DNA of 44,596 nucleotides from Bacillota bacterium (GCA_021820965.1 JAKACZ010000039.1:1-44596), one strand, 5' to 3'. Counted from the stretch's first letter, positions 33,231 to 41,699 are shown. The notes: generated by a model not told the origin, from the sequence alone. Made by a program: numbers and translations.

Positions 33231-33527
33231 CTAGCTCAACGGCATGTTCATGATGCTTTGGTAGGCGGAAATCGCCTGATTTTGCACCGCCGTTGCAATA
33301 TCCAGCTGTGACTGCGCCTTAGTCATAGCGACCATAGCCTGGGTCACGCTGACGTTCCCCACCATGGCTTGCTGAATGGTTTCATTGGCGTTGAACTGCC
33401 CTTGTTGCAGCCCCGATATCGCTTGTCCCAGAAGCGATCCGAAATTGCTGGGCAGACTGGCGGGTGTGGCCGGGCCGCTCCCCGACAGAGCAACCGGCGG
33501 CAAGAGGGTAATCGGCAGAGCGCCCAT
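33231..33527 (-). CDS. fliE: Rod adaptor protein FliE
   Basis: 98 residues; the C-terminal half, MVGNVSVTQAMVAMTKAQSQ then LDIATAVQNQAISAYQSIM, is the standard FliE ending. It joins the MS-ring/export channel to the rod. The ATG lies 2 bases after the flgC stop with no strong ribosome binding site, so translation is probably coupled. Confidence 0.93.
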   Translation of the reverse strand: MGALPITLLPPVALSGSGPATPASLPSNFGSLLGQAISGLQQGQFNANETIQQAMVGNVSVTQAMVAMTKAQSQLDIATAVQNQAISAYQSIMNMPLS

Positions 33528-33529
33528 GG

Positions 33530-33943
33530 CTACGATCCGATGGTAAGCGCCTTCAGTGCCATGGTCTTGGCCGCGTTGAAGGAGCTCACATTGGCTTGGT
33601 AGGCCTGGGACGCTTCAATCATGTCTACCATCTGTGTCTGCAAATTGACGTTGGGATAGAGCACGTTCCCCTGTGCGTTGGCCTGGGGATTGGTGGGGTC
33701 ATAGACCATTTTGAATGGACTTTGGTCTTGGTAAATGCCAGCCACCACAACCCCTTGACCAATCCCCTGATTGGGACCGGAAAGAGGAGCCGCCTGAGCC
33801 TTAAACACCGTATACTCGCTACGGTAGGGACCTCCCCCCGGCGTAACGGTGGTATCGGCATTAGCCAAATTATTGGCGACCAGCGACAGACGGGTAGATT
33901 CGGCGATAAGTCCGGTTGAAGCGATTGTCACTCCGTCAAACAT
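33530..33943 (-). CDS. flgC: Rod protein FlgC
   Basis: 137 residues with STRLSLVANNLANADTTVTP near the N-terminus, YPNVNLQTQMVDMIEASQAY and a C-terminal FNAAKTMALKALTI, all FlgC marks. Part of the proximal rod. Its ATG overlaps the flgB stop by one base (TAATG). Confidence 0.95.
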   Translation of the reverse strand: MFDGVTIASTGLIAESTRLSLVANNLANADTTVTPGGGPYRSEYTVFKAQAAPLSGPNQGIGQGVVVAGIYQDQSPFKMVYDPTNPQANAQGNVLYPNVNLQTQMVDMIEASQAYQANVSSFNAAKTMALKALTIGS

Positions 33944-34311
33944 TACTGCGCCTTCCCTTCCGTAACAATTTTAATTTCCGTCACTTGCTGATTGTAGGCC
34001 TGTACAGCCGTCTCATAGGTTAGCTGCGATTGAACCAGATTGGCCATTTGCGCCGACATGGAAACACTATTGCCGTTGTTCTGCACAAAGCCGGGGGTGG
34101 CGGTGACTGTTCCGGTGACCTTCATCACCGCGTTCGGGCCTTGTTTGATCGCCTGAGCCAGCTCACCTTGAAACGATAAATTCTGCGCCTTAAAGCCCGG
34201 CGTGTCATAATTAGCCAAATCGTTGGTGATGTATAGTTCCTGTTCGCGGCTTAAGTTCATTGCGGCGACAATGGCTGCATCAGTGGTATTGCTGAGCGGA
34301 CCGATTCCCAA
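33943..34311 (-). CDS. flgB: Rod protein FlgB
   Basis: 122 residues with LYITNDLANYDTPGFKAQNL and the C-terminal LVQSQLTYETAVQAYNQQVT typical of FlgB. Start codon appears to be TTG at 34311 behind GAGAGGGGGAGTGAGGA; no ATG fits. First gene of the flgB-flgC-fliE block, 23 bases after motB. Confidence 0.93.
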   Translation of the reverse strand: MGIGPLSNTTDAAIVAAMNLSREQELYITNDLANYDTPGFKAQNLSFQGELAQAIKQGPNAVMKVTGTVTATPGFVQNNGNSVSMSAQMANLVQSQLTYETAVQAYNQQVTEIKIVTEGKAQ

Positions 34312-34334
34312 TCCTCACTCCCCCTCTCATGTCT

Positions 34335-35090
34335 TTAGGGCCCATTGCCAATAGCAACTTGCGCCACGGCCTGGTTCAAGACCAGAATATTGACCCGGCG
34401 GTTTCTAGCCCGACCGGCCGCCGTCGCATTGGAGGCTACCGGGTGGTACTGCCCGAATCCCAAGAGCGACAGACGCCCGGGGTTAATCTCGGGATCATGG
34501 CTCAAGACGTACACCACATTGGCCGCACGCATCGCCGACAACTGCCAGTTGCTCGGATACTGGGCGGTATGAATCGGCGTCGAATCCGTATAGCCCACAA
34601 CCTCAATGTCGTTTGGCACCATCCCCAAAGGGCCGCCCAAATCTCTGAGCAGCATCAGCGCCCTATGCGAGAGCACCGCCGATCCGGGCGCGAACAAAGT
34701 GGTAGCATCCAAGCTGACTTCCACGCCGCGCTGGTTACTGGTCACAGAGACTTGGCGAGACAGCCCCGACTGGTTAATCGCCTGCTGCAGTTTATTTTGC
34801 AGGTGGTTCATCGACTGCAACTGCTGGGGCGTTGCCTTCTGAGCCTGGGTACCGCTGTTGTTGGTAATAATTGACGGGCCGATGCCGCTACCTACGATGC
34901 TTTTCGAATCAAACTGCCGGGCGAGCGCGTGCGCCACCAAGGAAAACTTGACTTGCTCGGTCCGGTTCATTGCGTAGAGCACGATAAAGAACGCCAACAG
35001 CAAGGTAATCAAATCGGCGTACGTGATAAGCCATCGCATCAACCCGCCGCCTTCGCCGCCCTCGCCTTCTTCGTGCTCCTCCGTCATCAT
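34335..35090 (-). CDS. motB: Stator protein MotB
   Basis: After an acidic His/Glu/Gly-rich start comes the MotB helix RWLITYADLITLLLAFFIVL with the ion-binding Asp26. The plug region and a C-terminal OmpA-type peptidoglycan-binding domain follow (VVGYTDSTPIHTAQYPSNWQ, LSLLGFGQYHPVASN). It anchors the stator to the wall. Whether protons or sodium drive it cannot be read with confidence. ATG overlaps the motA stop (ATGA). Confidence 0.95.
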   Translation of the reverse strand: MMTEEHEEGEGGEGGGLMRWLITYADLITLLLAFFIVLYAMNRTEQVKFSLVAHALARQFDSKSIVGSGIGPSIITNNSGTQAQKATPQQLQSMNHLQNKLQQAINQSGLSRQVSVTSNQRGVEVSLDATTLFAPGSAVLSHRALMLLRDLGGPLGMVPNDIEVVGYTDSTPIHTAQYPSNWQLSAMRAANVVYVLSHDPEINPGRLSLLGFGQYHPVASNATAAGRARNRRVNILVLNQAVAQVAIGNGP

Positions 35091-35899
35091 GAGACTTGAA
35101 CCTCCTCGACCGTCGCCTGAGTACCGTTGCCGGTACCGGGGACGCCCGACGGCCGGATAAAGCTCATCAACTTGTCCCTCAGTAGCGATGGTGCCATGCC
35201 CTGCTGGATGGACAATAGCCCTTCCAAGGCGATCTGCCGCATCAAAGTTCCGTGTTTGGCCTTATTCTTCAAGTTGCTCGCCAAGGGAAGCCACACCAGG
35301 TTGGCGCTCGCCACGCCATACAGCGTGGCAATAAACGCTAAACCGATGGCGGAAGCGAGCTCGTTGGGGTTCCCGGTCAGCTCGCCCAGCACATGCACCA
35401 GACCCATGATGGTTCCCACAATGCCCATGGTGGGGGCATACCCCCCGGCCGCCTCGAAAATCGATGCACCCATTTTCTGCTGACTTGACTGGGCATAGAT
35501 GTCAGTCTCAAGCATCTGACGCATGAATGTGGGATCGGCATTATCCACGATTAGCTGCAACCCCTTCTCCAAAAAGGGGTCGTTAGCCAAGGCAATTTCA
35601 GGCTCCAGCGCCAAGGGTTGCTGGCGTCGGGCGATGTCGGTATAGCGAACCAGCTGCTCAATTAGCTGGACCGGATCAAAATTGGATCGCGTCAGTCCCA
35701 TCCGGAACAGCCGGGGCACCTGCTTAAGCTCGGCCATGGAAAAAGATACCGCAGTGGCACCGATGGTGCCGCCAAAGACAATCATGGCCGCGGTGCCCTG
35801 AAGCAGAGCGCCCGCTTTGCCACCTTCCAGGACGAACCCACCTACCAGGGCGACGACTCCAAAAATAATTCCACCGAAGGCACTAACGTCAAGGCGCAT
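35087..35899 (-). CDS. motA: Stator protein MotA
   Basis: 270 residues, four membrane helices, with the hallmark AAGGYAPTMGIVGTIMGLVH and ASAIGLAFIATLYGVASANL. The cytoplasmic loop (~60-145) holds the charged residues that touch FliG. AGGGGG precedes the ATG. motAB sits ahead of flgB, not in a separate locus. Confidence 0.96.
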   Translation of the reverse strand: MRLDVSAFGGIIFGVVALVGGFVLEGGKAGALLQGTAAMIVFGGTIGATAVSFSMAELKQVPRLFRMGLTRSNFDPVQLIEQLVRYTDIARRQQPLALEPEIALANDPFLEKGLQLIVDNADPTFMRQMLETDIYAQSSQQKMGASIFEAAGGYAPTMGIVGTIMGLVHVLGELTGNPNELASAIGLAFIATLYGVASANLVWLPLASNLKNKAKHGTLMRQIALEGLLSIQQGMAPSLLRDKLMSFIRPSGVPGTGNGTQATVEEVQVS

Positions 35900-35911
35900 T
35901 CCGGGAACCCC

Positions 35912-36484
35912 CTACATCCAAATTCCTCGCTCGGCGAAGGGGATGGCCCGGTACCGATTGGACAGTCCGCCCGTAAAACGGTCGTACTCTTCCGGTGTCG
36001 CAAATCCGCGCCGGATCACTTCCCGACGCAGTCGAATGGGGTCTAGCTCGATGCCGTTTAAATTGTCCACCCCGATGTAATTGCCAGGTGATAGTTGAAT
36101 TTGAGGTACCCATGTACTGTCATTAGGCAGGTACTCCGCTCGAATGTCGAACATGCGGCGATTACCGACAACTTCCCACACACCGGTCCAAGTATGTGGT
36201 CCAAAAACCACGTGGTACATGCTCTCGCGGTTTCGCTCGCGGTTCGGTTTCATGATGTGTTTACAAAAGATGGGCCCCCCCAGGGTGTCGTCCACTTGGT
36301 AGAGCACATGGCTTAGTATGAATTGCAGTAACTCGTCGCGGGTCGGCTTCATTGTTCCGTTGGGAAAATACCGGTCGGACTCGCTACGCCGCCCCCTACG
36401 CTTGTTGCGAGGCCGGGTGAAGATGGGAGACGACATTTCCACGGCTTGTCCACCCTGGAAGAAAGCCAGCGTTTTACTCGACAT
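35912..36484 (-). CDS. Unknown 190-residue protein upstream of motA
   Basis: ATG 36484 is set by GGAGGGTGG. The product is soluble, with a basic stretch (TRPRNKRRGRRSESDR, ~27-42). A mixed domain follows (LLQFILSHVLYQVDD, YHVVFGPHTWTGVWEVVGN, SPGNYIGVDNLNGIELDPIR). No family recognised; it is not FlbD, which is far shorter. It ends 12 bases before motA in the same orientation, so a motility-related role is plausible but unproven. Confidence 0.7.
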   Translation of the reverse strand: MSSKTLAFFQGGQAVEMSSPIFTRPRNKRRGRRSESDRYFPNGTMKPTRDELLQFILSHVLYQVDDTLGGPIFCKHIMKPNRERNRESMYHVVFGPHTWTGVWEVVGNRRMFDIRAEYLPNDSTWVPQIQLSPGNYIGVDNLNGIELDPIRLRREVIRRGFATPEEYDRFTGGLSNRYRAIPFAERGIWM

Positions 36485-36577
36485 GTTCCACCCTCCCATG
36501 TCGGAATTTGTTTCTCCGATATTTCACCTTTCGACAGGAGCATGCCATTTCCTGCTTTTGGATGAAGAAAATACTAA

Positions 36578-37801
36578 TCAAGTGTCACGGGTCGCAAGCC
36601 ATTCCTGCATGCGGAATTCGTCCGCGGTGGGATGGGTCAGGCAGGAAAAAAATTGTCGGATTTTAGAAGGTGCCACCACCGTTATCATGTCAGCGAACAC
36701 TTGGTCAGGCGGCATGCTGCGAAGATGGGACAACACCTCCTGCCAGGCTGGCCGGTATCCCGGGTAATCTTCTAAAATCGCCAAGAGACGCGCCACCCCC
36801 TGAGATACCCGCATGGTCGCTATCTCCGCACGAGCTAGTTTCAACCGGGCCGTGTAGGTGGCGTACCCCGGCTCCATATAAGGCAGCAGCAGCTCCTCGC
36901 AATTCAATGCGCGGCGATAGGCATCGGTGGCCTCAGCAAAGCGGCCCTGGGCTGCCCACGCATCACCCGCGATGACCCACAAATCCGCCCGATCCGAATG
37001 ACGCGCCAACCCCGCCTGGACCCGGGCCAGCGCTTTTTTCGGCTGCCCCCGGTCCAGCCACAAAAGCGCCGACAGACCATCTACCATGTGCTGCTCCGCG
37101 TCCGGCATCGTTCTTGGCAATGAATCCAGCCGACTGCGCGCATCAGCATAGCGGTGCTCTGCCCACAGCAACACGGCCAGGGCCAACTGCGCCTGCCAAT
37201 TCCGGGGTGAGGCCAACTTGCCCAAAACCGAACGCAGTCGGGCGGTCGCCTTGGCCGTGGAACTCAGATCTTGAAGGCGGTAGACATGTGCATTAAGCGA
37301 TTCGATGGGGTAACCAAACTCTATCAAGCTGCCGCCGACCTGGGGCCAAATCCGGCCCGCATACTGGATCTGGGGGCTGACGGGCACGACGCGAATTGGC
37401 TCCGCCAGGATTTGACCCCGCGCGCCGGTTGCCACAATCAGACGGAAACTTTTAACGGCGCCGGGTTCGAGAGCCGATAGAAACCGCTCGGCATCGGCCG
37501 ACAAAAACTCCTCGTTACCCAGCAACAGCAACGCCCAGGGAGTGGATATTCCCCGCATCACTCGGTTTCTCAGCGTGGCAAAGTTGCCCCAAAAGGGAAC
37601 TCGGTGGATTTCCGCCGGCATACCGGGGAAGTCGCCCACATCGTACGGCGAAATGATATCAGGCAGCACCACCATGACTCGGTGGGCCACGCGGCCGGCT
37701 GAATATACCGCGCGTTCGATTTCCTGCACGGAATATGGCCATGAATCCACGATGGCCGTGACCCATTGATTCTTACGCCGGGTGTTGGCCGCATTTGCCA
37801 T
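36578..37801 (-). CDS. Glycosyltransferase-like N-terminus fused to TPR repeats
   Basis: Residues ~10-190 follow the outline of a GT2 fold (QWVTAIVDSWPYSVQEIERA, then ATLRNRVMRGISTPWALLLL). Where the metal-binding DxD/DADE is expected the sequence is GNEEF, so catalysis is doubtful. Residues ~200-390 are helical repeats with clear TPR character (DLWVIAGDAWAAQGRFAEAT). GT2-TPR proteins beside flagellar genes often glycosylate flagellin; here it could be an adaptor instead. AGGGGCG precedes the ATG. No transferase partner is visible in the window. Confidence 0.6.
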   Translation of the reverse strand: MANAANTRRKNQWVTAIVDSWPYSVQEIERAVYSAGRVAHRVMVVLPDIISPYDVGDFPGMPAEIHRVPFWGNFATLRNRVMRGISTPWALLLLGNEEFLSADAERFLSALEPGAVKSFRLIVATGARGQILAEPIRVVPVSPQIQYAGRIWPQVGGSLIEFGYPIESLNAHVYRLQDLSSTAKATARLRSVLGKLASPRNWQAQLALAVLLWAEHRYADARSRLDSLPRTMPDAEQHMVDGLSALLWLDRGQPKKALARVQAGLARHSDRADLWVIAGDAWAAQGRFAEATDAYRRALNCEELLLPYMEPGYATYTARLKLARAEIATMRVSQGVARLLAILEDYPGYRPAWQEVLSHLRSMPPDQVFADMITVVAPSKIRQFFSCLTHPTADEFRMQEWLATRDT

Positions 37802-37883
37802 CTAGCGTCGCCCCTTCGTCGGCTCTCCCCGATCACTTCCCGCAGGCTTGGGGCTTTTCCTCTTTTCTCCGGCGACAATTTGG

Positions 37884-38264
37884 CTAGCGCCAGAAGTGGG
37901 TTAACAAGCGGTCGCTGGCCCAACGCACCAACAGCCGGGACACGCGCTCGCGAATGGCGGGCATGGTAAATAAAATGCCAAGTATTCCGGTCAAGGGTCC
38001 CGGCGTAACCATGAAGGCCATGGCCGTCACCAAAATGGCCCCTTCGCCCAACCGATGCACCGGAAACCCTTCCCGACTCCATTCGTCCCGCACTCGCGCC
38101 CACCAGCTGTGCCACGAACGGGTGGCGAGATATGCGCCGAGCAGGGATGAGGCCATGGTTAGAGCAATAGTCCAAATCCAGCCGATAAAATGAGCCATGA
38201 CAACAAGAAGGACCAGTTCCACTAGAGGAACCAGCAAGAATGCCAACACAAGGCGCTTGAACAT
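37884..38264 (-). CDS. fxsA: FxsA-family membrane protein
   Basis: 126 residues with membrane segments at ~5-45 and a third in the GAILVTAMAFMVTPGPLTGI block, the conserved FxsA motif (PGfltD in many relatives, here PGPLTG). FxsA overproduction relieves F-exclusion of phage T7 in E. coli; its normal role is unknown. ATG at 38264 (or 38267). It heads the minus-strand series leading into the motility genes, 82 bases before the glycosyltransferase-like gene. Confidence 0.8.
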   Translation of the reverse strand: MFKRLVLAFLLVPLVELVLLVVMAHFIGWIWTIALTMASSLLGAYLATRSWHSWWARVRDEWSREGFPVHRLGEGAILVTAMAFMVTPGPLTGILGILFTMPAIRERVSRLLVRWASDRLLTHFWR

Positions 38265-38280
38265 CATACGTGCTTCGAAC

Positions 38281-38548
38281 CTCCCGCCCTAAAGGGCAGA
38301 GATTCTGGGGGAACCGCCGTGGCTCACCGCGGGTGGTGAGACCCTGGGAGTCGAGCTTTACACTCGCCATGGCCTGTTCCGCCAGCATCATACCGGGGTT
38401 CAGCCGGACTACGCCTTAACGCTCCCTTGAGCAGGAGGGAACGGCGATTTTGGCGTAGCCTCCCCGTCGCGACGTGGCCGATAATCACAGCCGCCGCCGC
38501 AAAAGGTCTGGCCGACCCGCCACCTATGGCCACACCTCACTGATTTTG
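38281..38548 (-). mobile_element. IS200/IS605-type remnant: TnpB zinc-finger fragment and right-end hairpin
   Basis: On the minus strand, right after an in-frame stop near 38550, comes VRCGHRWRVGQTFCGGGCDY and then RPRRDGEA. This is the CxxC-type zinc finger and RD(xx)GA region of TnpB with one Cys pair damaged. The frame then breaks. The fragment runs into the hairpin CTGCCCT-TT-AGGGCGG (38284-38299), the usual right end, where TnpB guide RNAs are made. No TnpA or full TnpB is present. Confidence 0.55.
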
Positions 38549-38562
38549 ATTAGTGAGATCCC

Positions 38563-38769
38563 GTGCCGGTGGAGTTTATCCTCCCGGTGCATTTCCAACC
38601 GACCAAAATCCAATCCGCCATCCTGATTTGTCCCATCGAGGGCGGGAAGGCGGCACCTTCATTCTTGGTGAACTCTCGCCGCCCAACCCAAACGGGTTTC
38701 CGGGATCGCTCCCAGAGGTTCGAGCAGTATTCTACCTATTTGGTCACGACCAAGCAAGCCGCCTTATAA
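38563..38769 (+). CDS. Small hypothetical ORF, 68 residues
   Basis: A GTG-initiated frame (GTG at 38563) with consistent G/C-rich third positions across its length, reading VEFILPVHFQPTKIQSAILI and RDRSQRFEQYSTYLVTTKQA. It ends by overlapping the MFS gene end by 6 bases on the other strand. No ribosome binding site is obvious and no family is recognised. The codon pattern, in a region otherwise made of IS debris, is the main support. Confidence 0.35.
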   Translation: MPVEFILPVHFQPTKIQSAILICPIEGGKAAPSFLVNSRRPTQTGFRDRSQRFEQYSTYLVTTKQAAL

Positions 38770-39945
38770 CTCCTGCGTTGTCATCGGGGGGATCGGATGA
38801 GGGCGACCGGGGAGGCCATTCCATAGCCACCAGGCGATAATGGCGGTAAAGAAGGTGGCGACTACCAGCGGTCCAAAAGCCCAATGCCGAAACAAAAGTC
38901 CCCCGGGCAGAGGTGCCAGCGCTGCCGACAACTCCGTCACCAGATTAAACAGTCCATAAGCGGTCCCAATTTCACCCGGGCGGGCGACACGGCCCACCGC
39001 TACACCCTGAAGTCCGCGAGATCCTTCACCCGATCCTCGCATCAGCCCAGAGAATACGCCCCATCCTACGCTTTCCGGCGCCCACAAAAGTGCCAACCAC
39101 CCGACGACCATAAGCCCCAGACCCGCGCCCAATGAACGCGGAATACCAAGGCGTTCGCCAACCCGCCCCCATATGGGTCCCGTTAGCGTCGCGGTCAAGA
39201 TAGATACTGATCCCAAGAGGCCGATAACCTCGACGTTCAGATGCCCCACGGATTTCCAATAGGGTACCACAAACGGCCAGGCAATACCCTGTACAGCCGC
39301 CAGAACCGCGGAAAACATCATCCACTGGAAAAAGCGGGGACGACTCTTGGGACGCCACTGTACCGTGTGGTGCTGCCGCCGGTCGGGCAGATGGGGCCGG
39401 ATACGCACGATCACCAATGTCGAGACTGCGTATACACAGCCGGCAACCACAAAGACGAGACGGTAGGAGTAATGCGCGGTGAGATACCCGCCAATTATGG
39501 GACCTACCACCATGCCTGCGCCGAAGACGCTCATCACAATATTGTAGGCGGTAGAAAAGCGCTCGCCTGAAGTCTCGGCAACAATGACGGCCTGCATTGC
39601 CGGAGTGGAGAACGCCGACCCGAAATATAACAATACGCCAGGCATAAGCCACACCCAGCTATGCACAACCGCGAACATGAATGGCACCGGGACGGCCACC
39701 ACGAAACCCCATATCAGAATGGCACGGCGGTCAACCCGATCCGACAGCCACCCGCCAGGGAATACCACGAAGGCGGTAATAATGCCGGCCACCGTGGTTA
39801 AAAGCCCGACCACGACCGGACCTCCCCCAAGCTTCTCAATGTATAAGGGGAAAAAGAGCCCGTAGAGGCCAAATCCGAAGCCCCACAAACCCTGAGCCAA
39901 GGTCATGCGCCACAAGTCCGTCGTCATGCCCAACCTTCGCGTCAC
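38764..39945 (-). CDS. Major facilitator superfamily transporter
   Basis: 393 residues with 12 hydrophobic segments and the MFS motif A after TM2, GGWLSDRVDRRAIL. The second half repeats a weaker form (GPIWGRVGERLGIPRSLG). A drug or solute exporter is likely; the substrate is unknown. The first start (GTG 39945) overlaps the chrA stop (GTGA); an ATG at 39927 with a closer ribosome binding site is the alternative. It forms a pair with chrA. Confidence 0.85.
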   Translation of the reverse strand: MTRRLGMTTDLWRMTLAQGLWGFGFGLYGLFFPLYIEKLGGGPVVVGLLTTVAGIITAFVVFPGGWLSDRVDRRAILIWGFVVAVPVPFMFAVVHSWVWLMPGVLLYFGSAFSTPAMQAVIVAETSGERFSTAYNIVMSVFGAGMVVGPIIGGYLTAHYSYRLVFVVAGCVYAVSTLVIVRIRPHLPDRRQHHTVQWRPKSRPRFFQWMMFSAVLAAVQGIAWPFVVPYWKSVGHLNVEVIGLLGSVSILTATLTGPIWGRVGERLGIPRSLGAGLGLMVVGWLALLWAPESVGWGVFSGLMRGSGEGSRGLQGVAVGRVARPGEIGTAYGLFNLVTELSAALAPLPGGLLFRHWAFGPLVVATFFTAIIAWWLWNGLPGRPHPIPPMTTQEL

Positions 39946-40475
39946 CTAAGAAACCACGCTCCTCCAGCCATTGAAGCCAGTATGACCCACACCGCAGGAA
40001 CTTTTAGCCAATACATACTGGCGAATCCGCCGGCGAAAAAGATTGCCGGTACCGCCCATCGGCCCTTGGGGAAGGAACTGGGAAGCAGGCCGATGATAAT
40101 CAGAACTAAAAGGGCAATGACAATGGGCTTGACGCCGCGGATGAGCCCGGCCACGTAGGGATTGGACTGATAAATGATAAGCAGCCGGTAGAAGCCCAGC
40201 ATTAACGCCAACGATGGCAGAATGGCGCCTAGCAGGGCGGCGATCGTACCTATAGGCCCTCCCACTTGGTAGCCGATGGCCGCTGCCAGCTTGGTGGCGA
40301 TGGGCCCCGGCAGTGCGTTACCCACTGCCAGCATCTCGGCAAACTTCTCATTCGTCATCCAGTGGTACCCGTCGACCGCCGTCGCTTGCACCAGACCAAT
40401 CGAACCCGGGCCTCCCCCAAATCCCAGGATTCCGACTTTGAAAAATCCCCAAAACAAGGTAAGCCAAACCTTCAT
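39942..40475 (-). CDS. chrA: Single-domain ChrA-type chromate transporter
   Basis: The start MKVWLTLFWGFFKVGILGFG followed by GGPGSIGLVQ is the CHR-domain signature; AVGNALPGPIATKLAAAIGY is the second. 177 residues correspond to one CHR domain, half of the usual fused protein. Short forms generally occur as neighbouring pairs with opposite topology, but only one copy is present here. It exports chromate (or a related anion). GGGAGGGG precedes the ATG at 40475. Confidence 0.88.
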   Translation of the reverse strand: MKVWLTLFWGFFKVGILGFGGGPGSIGLVQATAVDGYHWMTNEKFAEMLAVGNALPGPIATKLAAAIGYQVGGPIGTIAALLGAILPSLALMLGFYRLLIIYQSNPYVAGLIRGVKPIVIALLVLIIIGLLPSSFPKGRWAVPAIFFAGGFASMYWLKVPAVWVILASMAGGAWFLR

Positions 40476-40613
40476 GCGAGAACCCCTCCCCGACGATAAT
40501 AGCCAGATGTTCTCGCCTCGCGCTGGGGATTCCTCTTCTTGAATGATTACGCGGCCGGGTAGAAAAATAGACATGCGGCTCATTGTGCGCGGCAGCCTGG
40601 TCCATTGGGGAGA

Positions 40614-41591
40614 TTAGCGCGACAGATCGGCGCTAAGATGGTCCAAAGCTTGCCGGTCGCTGGAAGACAGGGTAAATCCCATGGTCCCGGCATTCTGTGC
40701 GGCTTGACTAACGCGTGTGGCGCCGGGAATCGCGAATACACGTTCGCCAGGCCGTGTCACAATCCAGTTCAGCGCCACTTGCGCAGGAGTCGCCTGATAC
40801 TTTTGCCCCATCTCGGTCAGCGCATCAATTAGCGATTGAGTCTTATTCAAGAATGTCGGGCGGAAATGCGGATCCATGCGCCGCATTCCCTGGGGCTGTT
40901 GGAGACGACCGTGGAACTTGCCTGTTAATATCCCCTGGCTAAGCGGCGAATACGCAATTATGCTCATGCCGAGATCTGCCGCACAGGACATGATGCCGTT
41001 CGTCTCGATCCGCCGATCCAACAAGTGATAGCGCACCTGGTTGGAAACCAGCAAATGGCCGTGCGACTTCAGCGACCGATGGGCCTCGGTCATTTGCCGC
41101 GCAGAAAAGTTGCTCACACCGGCGTGGCGAATAAGTCCCGCATCTAAAAGCCGGGCCATCGCCTCCATTTGTTTCGGGATCGACGACCGGGAATAGGGCT
41201 GGTGGATTTGATACAAGGTGATGGGGCGATGATGAAGCCGTGCCAGGCGTGCTTGCGCACTTTGCTCGAGATGTTCGGCGGAGCGCAGTACCGGCCACCA
41301 CTTAGTCGCAATCGCCACTCCATCCGGCGGTATGTGCAGTTCATCCAGAGCCGAGGCCAGGCTCTCCTCGGACTTGCCCCCGCCGTAAATTTCGGCCGTG
41401 TCAAACCAATTAATGCCGTGATGAATGGCTTCTTCCACAATCGACATAACCAAGGCGGGAATCAAGCGCGGCCAAAACCGGCCAATCATGCCGTGCCCTT
41501 GGCTGAACTGCCATGTTCCGAGGCCGATGGGAGATAGCCAAGTGTCACTAGACCCCAGTCGATATTGCGGATGATCTATATTGGGTGCCAT
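40614..41591 (-). CDS. Aldo/keto reductase
   Basis: TIM-barrel reductase with the catalytic tetrad Asp64 (WFDTAEIYGGGKSE), Tyr69, Lys97 (IATKWW) and His130 (LYQIHQPY). A C-terminal NADPH-binding segment reads VFAIPGATRVSQAAQNAG. 325 residues, normal for general-stress aldo/keto reductases; the carbonyl substrate is unknown. No ribosome binding site is present: the -10 box lies 7 bases before ATG 41591, so the message is probably leaderless. Confidence 0.92.
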   Translation of the reverse strand: MAPNIDHPQYRLGSSDTWLSPIGLGTWQFSQGHGMIGRFWPRLIPALVMSIVEEAIHHGINWFDTAEIYGGGKSEESLASALDELHIPPDGVAIATKWWPVLRSAEHLEQSAQARLARLHHRPITLYQIHQPYSRSSIPKQMEAMARLLDAGLIRHAGVSNFSARQMTEAHRSLKSHGHLLVSNQVRYHLLDRRIETNGIMSCAADLGMSIIAYSPLSQGILTGKFHGRLQQPQGMRRMDPHFRPTFLNKTQSLIDALTEMGQKYQATPAQVALNWIVTRPGERVFAIPGATRVSQAAQNAGTMGFTLSSSDRQALDHLSADLSR

Positions 41592-41597
41592 AGGCAC

Positions 41598-41628
41598 ATT
41601 ATACCAATCAAGCTTTAGCCGTCGTCAA
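41598..41628 (-). promoter_or_regulatory. Near-consensus promoter of the aldo/keto reductase, likely leaderless
   Basis: Minus strand: TTGACG (41623-41628), 19 bases, TATAAT (41598-41603). The predicted start (about 41590-41592) coincides with the ATG at 41591. The -35 box directly abuts the IS-type hairpin at 41634-41649. Confidence 0.65.
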
Positions 41629-41633
41629 CGACC

Positions 41634-41699
41634 CCGCCCTGAAGGGCGGAGCTTGCGACTCCCCGGAAGTGCGGACGAAAGCCCAAGCTGTCTCCTTCC
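41634..41699 (-). mobile_element. IS200/IS605-like right-end remnant
   Basis: CCGCCCT-GA-AGGGCGG (41634-41649) is a perfect stem closely matching the one at 38284-38299 and in the same orientation. Upstream on the minus strand, GGGGAGTCGCAAGCTC and preceding bases resemble the tail of a TnpB-type element. No transposase sequence can be identified, so this is inferred from the shared hairpin. Confidence 0.4.

Noticed and set aside
37570..38391. 273-codon minus-strand frame across the glycosyltransferase-like gene and fxsA
   Set aside because: It crosses two better-supported genes in another frame and the IS remnant; it only marks the broken TnpB tail at one end.
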